The translations under genes and the position numbers were made by a program. Under the pieces are notes generated by a model that saw only the letters and a program-made list of their open reading frames with translations, did not search any database and was not told the DNA's origin. Below, one piece after another: positions 14,146-22,799 of a stretch of 30,210 nucleotides of DNA. Source of the DNA: CAZMHL01 sp045605445 (lineage in GTDB: Bacteria; Bacillota; Clostridia; RGIG6154); contig JAZUPZ010000048.1 in NCBI GenBank assembly GCA_045605445.1, positions 1-30,210 on the forward strand, in the 5' to 3' direction. Every line of letters begins with the position of its first letter. Positions within the stretch are counted from its first letter, which is position 1.

Positions 14146-15147
14146 ATGAGTACGTTTTTAGACAGAATAAAAGAAAGAGCAAAAGCAGACAAAAAAACAA
14201 TCGTTCTTCCTGAATCAATGGACAGAAGAACCTTTGAGGCAGCTGCAACAATTTTAAAGGAGGATATTGCTGATATTATAATTATCGGTACTCCTGCAGA
14301 AGTAGAAGAAAACAGCAAAGGTCTTGATATTTCAAAGGCTACTATCATTGATCCTTTCACTTATGAAAAAACAGAAGATTATATCAATCTTTTTGTTGAA
14401 CTCAGAAAAGCAAAAGGACTTACATATGAAGAAGCCAAAAAACAGGCACTTTCAGATTATATGTACTATGCGTGTCTTATGGTTAAAGCAGGAGATGCAG
14501 ACGGTGTTGTTTCAGGCGCTTGTCACTCAACTGCAAATACATTAAGACCAAGCCTTCAGATAATCAAAACAAAACCGGGCGTTAAACTCGTTTCTGCATT
14601 CTTCGTAATGGTAGTTCCAAACTGTGAATACGGTGCTGACGGAACATTTATTTTCGCAGACAGCGGACTTGAACAGAATCCTGATCCTGAAAAACTTGCT
14701 GCAATTGCATCCTGCTCAGCAGAATCCTTTGAATTGCTTGCAGAAAAAGAAGCAATCGTTGCAATGCTTTCTCATTCAACAAAAGGCAGTGCAAAACACG
14801 CTGATGTTGACAAAGTTGTTGAAGCAACAAGAATCTGTAAAGAAGCTAATCCTGACCTTAAGGTGGACGGTGAACTTCAGCTCGATGCTGCAATCGTTCC
14901 GAGCGTAGGATCTTCAAAGGCTCCTGATTCAGATGTTGCAGGAAAAGCAAACGTTCTTGTGTTCCCTGACCTTGATGCAGGTAATATCGGATATAAACTC
15001 GTTCAGAGACTTGCAAAGGCAGAAGCTTACGGTCCTGTTACCCAGGGTATTGCAATGCCTATTAACGACCTTTCAAGAGGATGCTCAGCAGATGATATCG
15101 TTGGTGTTGTAGCAATAACATGTGTTCAGGCACAGGCAAATAAATAA
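14146..15147 (+). CDS. pta: Phosphate acetyltransferase
   Basis: 333 residues, the short form without the N-terminal regulatory domain. Recognisable segments are DGVVSGACHSTANTLRPSLQ, the GSSKAPDSDVAGKANVLVFP region, DLDAGNIGYKLVQRL and GPVTQGIAMPINDLSRG. It converts acetyl-CoA and phosphate to acetyl phosphate and CoA in the cytoplasm. The next gene, acetate kinase, starts 15 bp later with its own RBS, so the two form the usual ATP-yielding acetate operon. Acetyl phosphate could also donate phosphate to response regulators, though the two receiver-like domains encoded in this window lack an acceptor Asp. Confidence 0.97.
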   Translation: MSTFLDRIKERAKADKKTIVLPESMDRRTFEAAATILKEDIADIIIIGTPAEVEENSKGLDISKATIIDPFTYEKTEDYINLFVELRKAKGLTYEEAKKQALSDYMYYACLMVKAGDADGVVSGACHSTANTLRPSLQIIKTKPGVKLVSAFFVMVVPNCEYGADGTFIFADSGLEQNPDPEKLAAIASCSAESFELLAEKEAIVAMLSHSTKGSAKHADVDKVVEATRICKEANPDLKVDGELQLDAAIVPSVGSSKAPDSDVAGKANVLVFPDLDAGNIGYKLVQRLAKAEAYGPVTQGIAMPINDLSRGCSADDIVGVVAITCVQAQANK

Positions 15148-15162
15148 GAAAGAAGGATTAAA

Positions 15163-16356
15163 ATGAAAATACTTGTTATAAATGCAGGAAGCTCATCTCT
15201 TAAATATCAGCTTATCGATATGGATGGCAACGTAGTTGTAGCCAAGGGTTTGTGCGAAAGAATCGGAATTGAAGGTTCACTTTTAAACCATCAGGCAAAG
15301 GGTGAAAAATTCCCGATTCCTACAGAAATGAAAAATCATTCTGATGCAATCAATGCTGTTATTTCTGCACTTACAGATGCAGAACACGGCGTAATTGAAA
15401 ATATGAGCGAAATTTCAGCAGTAGGACACAGAGTTGTTCACGGCGGTGAAGAATTCAGCAAATCTGTAATTATTACAGAAGCTGTTAAAAAGGCTCTTGA
15501 AGCCTGCATCGAACTTGCTCCGCTTCACAATCCTCCGAACCTTATCGGAATCGAAGCTTGCGAAAAGGTAATGCCGGGAGTTCCTCAGGTTGCAGTGTTT
15601 GATACAGCTTTCCATCAGACAATGCCCGCTGCATCTTATCTTTATGCTCTTCCATATGAATATTACAAAAAATATAAAGTAAGAAGATACGGCTTCCACG
15701 GTACTTCTCATAAGTATGTTACAAAAAGAGCTGCAGCAATGCTCGGTAAAAACGAAGATGAAGTAAATTTAATTACATGCCATCTCGGAAACGGTTCTTC
15801 AATCACAGCTGTAAAGAACGGTAAGAGCTTTGATACAACCATGGGCTTTACTCCTCTTGCAGGTACTCTTATGGGAACAAGATGCGGAGATATCGACCCT
15901 GCTATCGTAACTTATCTTATGGATAAGGAAAAACTTACAACAAAAGAAATTAACGATATAATGAATAAAAAATCAGGTATCTACGGCGTGTCCGGCGTAA
16001 CCAGCGACTTCAGAGATGTTGCGGAAGCTGCCGGAGAGGGTAACATTCAGGCAAAAGAAGGTCTTGAAATGTTCTACCATCAGATCAGAAAATTCATTGG
16101 TGGTTATGCAGCGGCTCTCGGAAGAGTTGATGCGGTTGTATTCACAGCAGGTATCGGTGAAAACGACAGCACACTGAGAAAAGAAGTTGCAGGAAACCTT
16201 TCAATTCTCGGACTTGGAATAAATGAAGAAAAGAACAAGGAAAGAGGAAAGGAAATTGATATATCCTCAGAAGATGCAAAAGTTAAGACATTTGTTATTC
16301 CTACAAATGAAGAACTTATGATTGCATTGGAAACAAAAGAACTTGTTCAGAAATAA
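15163..16356 (+). CDS. ackA: Acetate kinase
   Basis: 397 residues, standard length. All ASKHA-fold signatures are present: INAGSSSLKYQ at the N terminus, GHRVVHGG, FDTAFHQTMP, YGFHGTSHKYV, HLGNGSSITAV, GTRCGDIDPAI and FTAGIGEND. It makes ATP and acetate from acetyl phosphate and works with pta. The RBS AGAAGGA lies about ten bases before the ATG. No clear terminator follows; the next promoter begins four bases after the stop, so some read-through into the yceD-like gene is likely. Confidence 0.98.
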   Translation: MKILVINAGSSSLKYQLIDMDGNVVVAKGLCERIGIEGSLLNHQAKGEKFPIPTEMKNHSDAINAVISALTDAEHGVIENMSEISAVGHRVVHGGEEFSKSVIITEAVKKALEACIELAPLHNPPNLIGIEACEKVMPGVPQVAVFDTAFHQTMPAASYLYALPYEYYKKYKVRRYGFHGTSHKYVTKRAAAMLGKNEDEVNLITCHLGNGSSITAVKNGKSFDTTMGFTPLAGTLMGTRCGDIDPAIVTYLMDKEKLTTKEINDIMNKKSGIYGVSGVTSDFRDVAEAAGEGNIQAKEGLEMFYHQIRKFIGGYAAALGRVDAVVFTAGIGENDSTLRKEVAGNLSILGLGINEEKNKERGKEIDISSEDAKVKTFVIPTNEELMIALETKELVQK

Positions 16357-16359
16357 TTC

Positions 16360-16388
16360 TTGACAAATTGTTAAAAGTTTAGTATAAT
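16360..16388 (+). promoter_or_regulatory. Full-consensus promoter of the yceD-like/rpmF unit
   Basis: TTGACA at 16360-16365, exactly 17 bp, TATAAT at 16383-16388: both hexamers match the sigma-70/sigma-A consensus at every base. This is the strongest promoter in the window, which fits a ribosomal protein gene. Confidence 0.9.
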
Positions 16389-16419
16389 GTGATATACTGT
16401 GTGTTGGAGGGGGGATATA

Positions 16420-16914
16420 ATGCTGTTTGATGTATCTGCTCTTTACAAGAATCCCGACTTGGTTCTCGATTTGAATGAAGAGATTTCGTTTGACGGTGAA
16501 TTCTCCGAAGATGCAATAAGTTTTGAAAAGCCCGTTCTTGTTTCGGGCAAAATAAAAAACACAGGCGGAGTGCTTAATCTTTCTGCAAAATTTACAGGTG
16601 AGTTTAAAACTCTTTGTGACCGTTGCGGAAAGCCCGTAACTTTCCCGATTGATTTTGAAGCTGAGGAAAGCTTTGCAAGAATCAACGATGAGGTCGGCGA
16701 GGAAATTACGGTTGTTGAAAAGGAAAAAATAAATCTTCACGATTTTGCCGTAAGAAATGTGTTTCCTAATTTTCCGTCAAAAAGGTTATGCAGTGAAAAC
16801 TGCAAAGGTATTTGTCAAAGATGTGGTGCAGATCTAAATTTGGACAAATGTAGTTGTCAGGATGATGATAACTGGAATCCACAGTTTGATATATTAAAGG
16901 GTTTGTTTGACTGA
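16420..16914 (+). CDS. YceD-like DUF177 protein
   Basis: 164 residues of the DUF177/YceD family, which is nearly always encoded just before rpmF. It carries a CxxC pair (C66, C69 in CDRCGKP) and a C-terminal cluster (C124, C128, C132, C135, C144, C146) in the segment LCSENCKGICQRCGADLN, suggesting bound zinc. In bacteria YceD has been linked to rRNA metabolism, and plant homologues to plastid 23S rRNA accumulation; the exact role is unsettled. GGAGGGGGG before the ATG at 16420 decides the start over a GTG at 16399. rpmF follows after 35 bp on the same transcript. Confidence 0.9.
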   Translation: MLFDVSALYKNPDLVLDLNEEISFDGEFSEDAISFEKPVLVSGKIKNTGGVLNLSAKFTGEFKTLCDRCGKPVTFPIDFEAEESFARINDEVGEEITVVEKEKINLHDFAVRNVFPNFPSKRLCSENCKGICQRCGADLNLDKCSCQDDDNWNPQFDILKGLFD

Positions 16915-16949
16915 CAGATCTGTATCAATTAAATTGAGGAGGTGTGAAC

Positions 16950-17129
16950 ATGGCAGTTCCAAAGAGAAAAGTTTCAAAAGCAAGAAGAGATAAAAGAAGA
17001 GCTAACTGGAAGTTGGCAGTACCGGGAATGGTAAAATGTCCACAGTGCGGAGCTTTAATTTTGTCACACAGAATGTGTTCTGAATGCGGTTATTATAAGG
17101 GCAAAGAAGTTGTTAAAGTAAACGGCTAA
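16950..17129 (+). CDS. rpmF: Ribosomal protein bL32
   Basis: 59 residues. It begins MAVPKRKVSKARRDKRRAN, the invariant start of bL32, and has the zinc-ribbon pattern CPQCG...CSECG. It is a small structural protein of the 50S subunit. GAGGAGGTG at 16936-16944 places the start at the ATG at 16950 and overlaps the alternative GTG six bases earlier. It is co-transcribed with the DUF177 gene and followed by a terminator. Confidence 0.98.
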   Translation: MAVPKRKVSKARRDKRRANWKLAVPGMVKCPQCGALILSHRMCSECGYYKGKEVVKVNG

Positions 17130-17142
17130 AAATTGCAAATCT

Positions 17143-17177
17143 TATATCCTCACTTATAAGTGGGGATATATTTTTTT
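17143..17177 (+). terminator. Intrinsic terminator after rpmF
   Basis: TATATCC-T-CACT (17143-17154) pairs with AGTG-G-GGATATA (17159-17170), with one T-G pair and a TATA loop, followed by seven T residues. Confidence 0.92.
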
Positions 17178-17229
17178 GTCTGAAAAATGAAAAATGCTTT
17201 TTTGAAAAGGCTTTTTGAGCATCCATTGC

Positions 17230-17258
17230 TTGACTTTTTTTTCGTTTTATAAGATAAT
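17230..17258 (+). promoter_or_regulatory. Promoter of the DUF512-der-plsY-gpsA cluster
   Basis: TTGACT at 17230-17235, 17 bp, GATAAT at 17253-17258, giving a leader of roughly 25 nt before the ATG at 17289. Confidence 0.65.
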
Positions 17259-17288
17259 ATATGATGTAAAATTATAATGGAGTGTACT

Positions 17289-18569
17289 ATGACCAGAATC
17301 AGCTATGTAGAGCCCGGCTCTCTTGCCTGCGATGCAGGAATTGAAGCGGGAGATTATCTTGTAAATGTTAACGGGAAAAATGTTAAGGATGTTCTTGAGT
17401 TCCGCTTTATGACAGCAGATGAAGAATATCAGATAACAATAAAAAAAGCCGACAGCAGCTATGAGATTATCGATATTGTAAATGAATATAATGAAGAGCT
17501 TGGCGTGGAATTCGAAAATCCACTTATGACAAAAGCAAGAAGCTGTGCCAATAAGTGTATTTTTTGCTTTATCGACCAGATGCCTGCCGGTATGAGGGAA
17601 ACTCTTTATTTTAAAGACGACGACTCAAGGCTTTCGTTTTTGCAGGGGAATTATATAACTATGACCAATCTTTCCGATAAAGAGCTTGAGTCTATTGCTG
17701 CAATGAGAATGTCGCCAATAAATGTTTCTGTTCAGTGTACCGATCCTGAACTGAGAAAATATATGCTTGGAAACAAAAAAGCAGAAAAACTTTTAAAACA
17801 GCTTGAAATTCTCACAAATGCGGGAATAATAATAAACTGCCAGGTTGTGCTTTGCCGTAATATAAATGATAAAGCTCAGCTGGACAGAACTATTTCTGAC
17901 CTTGAAAAGTTCTTTCCCTCTGTATTCAGCGTGTCAATTGTTCCGGTAGGGCTTACCGATTATAGAGACGGGCTTTGTAAGCTTGATGGCTTTGACAGAG
18001 AATCAAGCACAGAGGTAATAGAGCAGGTAAGCAAATGGCAGGAAAAATTTCTTGAAAAATACGGAAAAAGAACGGTTTATCTTGCAGACGAGTTTTATAT
18101 AATGGCAGAAATGCCTTTTCCTGATTATGAGGAATACGAAGAATTCCCTCAGCTTGAAAATGGTGTAGGAATGATAAAGGTGTTTGAAGATGAGTTTTAT
18201 GACGAACTCAAAAACACCAAAGAAGTATGTTATAAAAAATGCTCCGTTGCAACCGGAGTGTTAAGCGAAGAATTTATAAAAGGGCTTGTGTCTCATATAA
18301 ATGGTATTGATTGTAATGTTTATGCAATTGAGAATAAATTCTTCGGAGAAAGAATAACGGTTTCAGGCCTTGTAACCGGCGGCGACCTTATAAGTCAGCT
18401 TAAGGGTAAGGAACTTGGAGATTTTCTTCTGATTCCTGAAAATATGCTTCGTGATTCAACAGATGTTTTTCTTGACGATAAAACCGTACCCGATGTGGAA
18501 AATGAACTGGGAGTAAAAGTAATGGTTGTAAGATCAGGGTATGATTTTGCTGAAATACTTGTAAAATAA
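17289..18569 (+). CDS. DUF512 protein: PDZ plus radical-SAM-like enzyme
   Basis: 426 residues. A PDZ-like domain at the start (YVEPGSLACDAGIEAGDYLVNVNG, about 5-65) is followed by a radical SAM cysteine motif C86-x3-C90-x2-C93 (CANKCIFCF) and a C-terminal DUF512 domain with GLVTGGDL. The family is widespread in Clostridia, usually next to der, but its substrate is unknown. The protein should carry a [4Fe-4S] cluster and be oxygen-sensitive, in keeping with an anaerobe. GGAG at 17279-17282 supports the ATG at 17289 rather than that at 17277. der starts 32 bp downstream, apparently in the same operon. Confidence 0.92.
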   Translation: MTRISYVEPGSLACDAGIEAGDYLVNVNGKNVKDVLEFRFMTADEEYQITIKKADSSYEIIDIVNEYNEELGVEFENPLMTKARSCANKCIFCFIDQMPAGMRETLYFKDDDSRLSFLQGNYITMTNLSDKELESIAAMRMSPINVSVQCTDPELRKYMLGNKKAEKLLKQLEILTNAGIIINCQVVLCRNINDKAQLDRTISDLEKFFPSVFSVSIVPVGLTDYRDGLCKLDGFDRESSTEVIEQVSKWQEKFLEKYGKRTVYLADEFYIMAEMPFPDYEEYEEFPQLENGVGMIKVFEDEFYDELKNTKEVCYKKCSVATGVLSEEFIKGLVSHINGIDCNVYAIENKFFGERITVSGLVTGGDLISQLKGKELGDFLLIPENMLRDSTDVFLDDKTVPDVENELGVKVMVVRSGYDFAEILVK

Positions 18570-18601
18570 CCCGGATAAAAGACAGAAAGGATGGGATTTT
18601 A

Positions 18602-19933
18602 ATGAAACCCGTAGTTGCTATAGTCGGCAGACCGAATGTAGGTAAGTCGATGTTGTTTAATAAATTGGTAGGGCAGAGAATATCAATAGTAGAAGATACT
18701 CCCGGCGTTACAAGAGACAGAATTTATTCTGACTGTCAGTGGCTTGATAAAAAATTTACTCTTATTGACACGGGTGGAATTGAGCCTGCTAAGGATGATA
18801 TCATTCTTACACAAATGAGAAAACAGGCGGAAATTGCAATTGAAACAGCAGATGTTATAATTTTTGTGGTTGACATAAAAACAGGACTTACTGCTACAGA
18901 CCGCGACGTTGCCTCAATTCTTCAGAAGTCCGGCAAGGAAATTGTTCTTGCCTGCAATAAGGTTGATAACGTAGGCGACGTTCCTATGGATATTTATGAG
19001 TTTTATAATCTCGGATTGGGAGAACCGGTTCCTGTTTCTGCGGTTAACTCGCTGGGCTTCGGCGATCTGCTTGATGAGGTTGTTAAAAAATTCCCTGATG
19101 ATGTTGACCCTCTTGAGAACGAAGAGGTTATAAGAGTTGCAATTGTCGGCAGACCAAATGCAGGAAAGTCGTCTCTTATCAACAAAATCCTCGGAAATGA
19201 AAGAGTTATAGTAAGTGATATTCCCGGCACAACCAGAGATGCTATAGATGTAATAGTGGAAGAGGGGGACAGAAAATATGTGTTTACCGATACCGCCGGC
19301 CTCAGAAAAAGAGGCAAGATTGATGAAAATATAGAACATTACAGCGCTGTAAGAAGTCTGCTTGCAGTCGACCGTTCAGATGTTGTTATGGTTGTTCTCG
19401 ATGCAAACGAGGGAGTAACGGAGCAGGATACCAAAATTGCCGGTTATGCCCATGACCAGGGAAAGGCAATGATTGTTCTTGTAAATAAATGGGATCTTGT
19501 TGAAAAAGAAACAAATACTATGAAAAACTACAAGGATAATGTTCTTGAAGGCTTTAATTTTATGATGTATGCGCCTATTCTTTTTATATCTGCAAAAACA
19601 GGTCTCAGAATTCCTAAAATATACGAGGAAATTGAACACGTTTACAAACAGAATACAATGAGAATTTCAACAGGTGTTCTCAACGATGTGCTTAATCAGG
19701 CAATTCTCCGTGTTCAGCCGCCGTCAGATAAAGGAAAAAGACTTAAAATTTATTATATGACTCAGGCATCAATAAAACCGCCTACATTTATTGTTTTTGT
19801 AAACGATAAAAAGCTTGCTCATTTTTCTTATATAAGATATCTTGAAAATCAGGTGAGAGAATATTTCGGTCTTGATGCAACTCCTCTCAGGTTCATTGTA
19901 AGAGAAAAAAATGAAAAGAAGGCGTTAATGTGA
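18602..19933 (+). CDS. der: Ribosome assembly GTPase Der (EngA)
   Basis: 443 residues with two tandem GTPase domains and a C-terminal KH-like domain. Domain 1 has GRPNVGKSML (G1), DTPGVTRD, DTGG and NKVD; domain 2 has GRPNAGKSSL, DIPGTTRD, DTAGLRKRG and NKWDL. It takes part in 50S subunit maturation. The first P-loop reads GKSM where many family members have GKST; since the magnesium-binding Ser is kept this should not abolish binding. The stop overlaps the plsY start by four bases. Confidence 0.98.
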   Translation: MKPVVAIVGRPNVGKSMLFNKLVGQRISIVEDTPGVTRDRIYSDCQWLDKKFTLIDTGGIEPAKDDIILTQMRKQAEIAIETADVIIFVVDIKTGLTATDRDVASILQKSGKEIVLACNKVDNVGDVPMDIYEFYNLGLGEPVPVSAVNSLGFGDLLDEVVKKFPDDVDPLENEEVIRVAIVGRPNAGKSSLINKILGNERVIVSDIPGTTRDAIDVIVEEGDRKYVFTDTAGLRKRGKIDENIEHYSAVRSLLAVDRSDVVMVVLDANEGVTEQDTKIAGYAHDQGKAMIVLVNKWDLVEKETNTMKNYKDNVLEGFNFMMYAPILFISAKTGLRIPKIYEEIEHVYKQNTMRISTGVLNDVLNQAILRVQPPSDKGKRLKIYYMTQASIKPPTFIVFVNDKKLAHFSYIRYLENQVREYFGLDATPLRFIVREKNEKKALM

Positions 19934-20508
19934 TTAAAGGTTTAATTTTTATTCTTATTGCTTATCTGGTGGGAAGTATAAATTCCGCAATAATAATCTG
20001 CAGATTTAAGGGCGTAGACATAAAAAAAATCGGAAGCGGCAATGCCGGAGCTACAAATACGGTAAGGGCTCTTGGCAGAAAATACGGTGTGGCAGTATTT
20101 CTTCTTGACTTTCTCAAAGGAATTCTGCCCTGCCTTGCAGCAAAAATATTTGCGCCCGATTATGTGGTTGTCGCAGGAATATTTGCAATTTTAGGGCACA
20201 TTTTTCCTTTGTATTTCGGCTTTAAAGGCGGGAAAGGTGTTTCTACTACATATGGCGTTATTGCTGTAATAAACCTCTATGCGGCGCTGATAGTGGGTGC
20301 GGTTCATCTGATACTTATAAAAACAACAAAGGTTGTTTCAATAAGTACAATTGTAAGCTTTGTGATCCTTCCTTTTGTATTTTTTGTCTTCGACCGTAAC
20401 ATAATAAATGTTGCCCTTTGCGGCGTAATAACGCTTATAGTTATATATGCTCACAGGGACAATATAAGAAGGCTTATAAAAGGCGAGGAGAACTCTTTTA
20501 AAAAATAA
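19930..20508 (+). CDS. plsY: Acyl-phosphate:glycerol-3-phosphate acyltransferase PlsY
   Basis: 192 residues, several membrane helices, with the family motifs YLVGSINSAI, GSGNAGATNTVRALG and GHIFPLYFGFKGGKGV. It transfers the acyl group of acyl phosphate to sn-glycerol 3-phosphate, the first step of phospholipid synthesis in Gram-positives. The start is a GTG overlapping the der stop (GTGA), so it is translationally coupled. The following gene, gpsA, makes its glycerol 3-phosphate substrate. Confidence 0.97.
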   Translation: MIKGLIFILIAYLVGSINSAIIICRFKGVDIKKIGSGNAGATNTVRALGRKYGVAVFLLDFLKGILPCLAAKIFAPDYVVVAGIFAILGHIFPLYFGFKGGKGVSTTYGVIAVINLYAALIVGAVHLILIKTTKVVSISTIVSFVILPFVFFVFDRNIINVALCGVITLIVIYAHRDNIRRLIKGEENSFKK

Positions 20509-20519
20509 AGGAGAGCATA

Positions 20520-21500
20520 ATGAAAATTTCAGTTTTAGGATCGGGAAGCTGGGGAACAGCCCTTGCTTTGGTTTTGAATAAAAACAAACATCAGGTAACC
20601 TTGTGGTCGTTTTTTGAAAATGAAATAAAAGAGCTTGATGAAAAAAGAGAAAGTCGTTTGTTACCCGGAATAAAAATTCCCGGGGAAATAAAAATGACAA
20701 GCAGTCTTGAAAATGCAATACAAGAGGCAGAAATGCTGGTTATAGCAGTTCCGTCTCACGTTGTACGTTCAACGGTTGAAAGTCTTAAAAAATTTAATAA
20801 CCTTCCTTTGATAGTAAACGTAGCAAAGGGGTTTGACGAAGAAAATGACAAAAGACTTTCAGAAATTATAAAAAGAGAGCTTAATACCGATAAGGTTGTA
20901 GTTCTCTCGGGACCAACTCACGCAGAAGAGGTGGCAAGAGAAATTCCTACAACAATTGTTGCCGCCTGCGAAAAGGAGGCGTATGCAGAGCTTGTTCAGA
21001 ATACTTTTATGTGTGACAGTCTGAGAGTTTATACCAATACCGATGTTGTAGGGGTAGAGGTAGCAGGCGCTCTTAAAAATGTTATAGCTCTTTGCGCCGG
21101 TATAAGCGACGGTATAGGTCTTGGGGATAATACCAAGGCGGCGCTTATGACAAGGGGAATGAAAGAAATTTCAGAACTTGGCGTAAAAATGGGCGGGGAA
21201 GCCGAAACCTTTATGGGACTTACCGGTATGGGCGACCTTATAGTTACCTGCACAAGTATGCACAGCCGAAACAGAAGAGCGGGCATACTTATCGGTCAGG
21301 GGAAAAGTCTTGAGGAGGCAACCTCAGAAGTTAAAATGGTTGTCGAAGGGGTGAAAAGCTGTATCAGCGCATACAGACTTTCAAAAAAATATAACGTGGA
21401 AATGCCTATTGTAAATACTGCATACGATGTTTTATACAACGGTGTAAAAGCTTCCGATGCGGTATATGACCTTATGATGAGAGACAAAAGGGCAGAATAA
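20520..21500 (+). CDS. gpsA: Glycerol-3-phosphate dehydrogenase [NAD(P)+]
   Basis: 326 residues. The dinucleotide-binding loop LGSGSWGTALA starts the protein; VLSGPTHAEEVARE and the conserved Lys in VEVAGALKNVIALCAGI mark the active site, and MGLTGMGDLIVTC and SRNRRAGILIGQG follow. It reduces dihydroxyacetone phosphate to sn-glycerol 3-phosphate. AAGGAG precedes the ATG by about six bases. It lies 11 bp after plsY and 18 bp before the AraC-type regulator gene. Confidence 0.98.
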   Translation: MKISVLGSGSWGTALALVLNKNKHQVTLWSFFENEIKELDEKRESRLLPGIKIPGEIKMTSSLENAIQEAEMLVIAVPSHVVRSTVESLKKFNNLPLIVNVAKGFDEENDKRLSEIIKRELNTDKVVVLSGPTHAEEVAREIPTTIVAACEKEAYAELVQNTFMCDSLRVYTNTDVVGVEVAGALKNVIALCAGISDGIGLGDNTKAALMTRGMKEISELGVKMGGEAETFMGLTGMGDLIVTCTSMHSRNRRAGILIGQGKSLEEATSEVKMVVEGVKSCISAYRLSKKYNVEMPIVNTAYDVLYNGVKASDAVYDLMMRDKRAE

Positions 21501-21518
21501 AATTTTGGAGAAAATCAA

Positions 21519-22754
21519 ATGTACAGTGTAACGGTTGTTTCTACTGCCAAGCACGTCATCAACAGTTTCAACTCGCTGGAGCTTTGGGAGAAAAACAAAT
21601 TTAATTTAAAAATAATAACCGGAAGCATAGAAGAGGCAATGAAGCCTTGTCCGGATGTTGTTATATGTCCGGTAAAAAGCGAGGAGGCAGACGGAACGGC
21701 GCTTTCAAAACAGGTTAAAGACAATAATCTGAAAACAAGAGTTGTTCTTTACGGCAGAAAAACCTACGATTCGGTTAAGCTGGCAATAGATTCGGGAGCA
21801 TACGGATATCTTTCCATGCCTCTTGACCCGGCTGAAATGGAGGCTTTGCTCAAAAGATTGAAAAGGGATATAAAAAAAGAAAAAAAGACCCTTTCAAGCT
21901 TCTATTCCGGTGATGAGGATATCGGCGAAATCCGTATAAATTATTTTACTGAGTTAATGGGCGGAGAACGTGACGAAGAATACTTTGAAGAAAGATTTCC
22001 AAGCCTTAATTTTAATATGAATTACAGCAAAACCAGCCTAAGCTTTGTAACCGTAGTAATAGAGAATTATGAAAACTATGTTGAAAATGTATGGGAGTAT
22101 GAAAAAGAATCTCTTTATAACGCAGTATATAACTTTGTGGGAAAATCTGCAGGAAATTTAACCTTTGTACCTGTAAATCATAAGGATGAAAAAATATATA
22201 TTGTAGTTTTAAAAGAAAAGGGATTTATATCACGTTATCAGGCGTCCGATATAGCAGATTCCATTAAAAGCATTATGGGTCTTGAGGTTTCCTTTAAAAC
22301 AATAAAAGATTTCAATACAATAAAAGATTTCTTTTCATATAAAAACAAAAAATCACTTCTTGAAGCCTTTGAACTTGAAACAGGTGAAACGGGCTCTGCG
22401 AGTGAAACGGTGGTTCTCGATGCAAAAAAATATATAAACCGTTCTTACTTTAATGAGATATCCTTAAGTGATGTTGCAGAATATGTAGGTCTCAGCGCTG
22501 CATATTTCAGCAGAGTCTTTAAAAGTGAAACGGGGGAAAAGTTTGTAGACTACCTCGTTAAAATACGAATGGAAAAAGCAAAAAAGCTTTTTGAAATGTC
22601 AAAATACAAAACTTATGAAATCAGCGAAATTGTAGGCTATAAGAAAAGCAAGTATTTCGGTAAACTCTTTAAAAACTATACGGGCTATACTCCAACAGAG
22701 TATAGAAATATGCTTCGAAAAAAGAATAAAATTAAAAATGATAACCACCAATAA
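21519..22754 (+). CDS. AraC-family regulator with degenerate receiver-like N-terminal domain
   Basis: 411 residues. The C terminus (about 300-400) is a clear AraC/XylS double helix-turn-helix (ISLSDVAEYVGLSAAYFSRVFKSETG, YKTYEISEIVGYKKSKYFGKLFKNYTGYTPTEYR). The first 120 residues look like a response-regulator receiver, but the phospho-acceptor site reads DVVICPVK (P51 instead of Asp) and the conserved Lys position is M100 (YLSMPLD). A middle region (about 130-290) has no match I recognise. The layout is that of YesN-like regulators without a working phosphorylation site. The gene follows gpsA by 18 bp and appears to be the last gene of that operon. Targets are unknown. Confidence 0.85.
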   Translation: MYSVTVVSTAKHVINSFNSLELWEKNKFNLKIITGSIEEAMKPCPDVVICPVKSEEADGTALSKQVKDNNLKTRVVLYGRKTYDSVKLAIDSGAYGYLSMPLDPAEMEALLKRLKRDIKKEKKTLSSFYSGDEDIGEIRINYFTELMGGERDEEYFEERFPSLNFNMNYSKTSLSFVTVVIENYENYVENVWEYEKESLYNAVYNFVGKSAGNLTFVPVNHKDEKIYIVVLKEKGFISRYQASDIADSIKSIMGLEVSFKTIKDFNTIKDFFSYKNKKSLLEAFELETGETGSASETVVLDAKKYINRSYFNEISLSDVAEYVGLSAAYFSRVFKSETGEKFVDYLVKIRMEKAKKLFEMSKYKTYEISEIVGYKKSKYFGKLFKNYTGYTPTEYRNMLRKKNKIKNDNHQ

Positions 22755-22771
22755 ACCGGTGGTTATCATTT
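22736..22771. terminator. Bidirectional terminator between the AraC-type and SGNH-like genes
   Basis: A perfect 14-bp stem, AAATGATAACCACC (22736-22749) with GGTGGTTATCATTT (22758-22771). The left arm lies in the last codons of the AraC-type gene. On the minus strand the T tract (TTTTTAATTTT) is better than on the plus strand, so it serves the convergent operon at least equally. Confidence 0.8.
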
Positions 22772-22799
22772 ATTGATAAATTTTAACTTAGTAACAAAC

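Noticed and set aside
17178..17229. Possible second hairpin or small RNA after rpmF (ATGCT...AGCAT)
   Set aside because: Only five base pairs across a T-rich loop; it is not stable enough to report.
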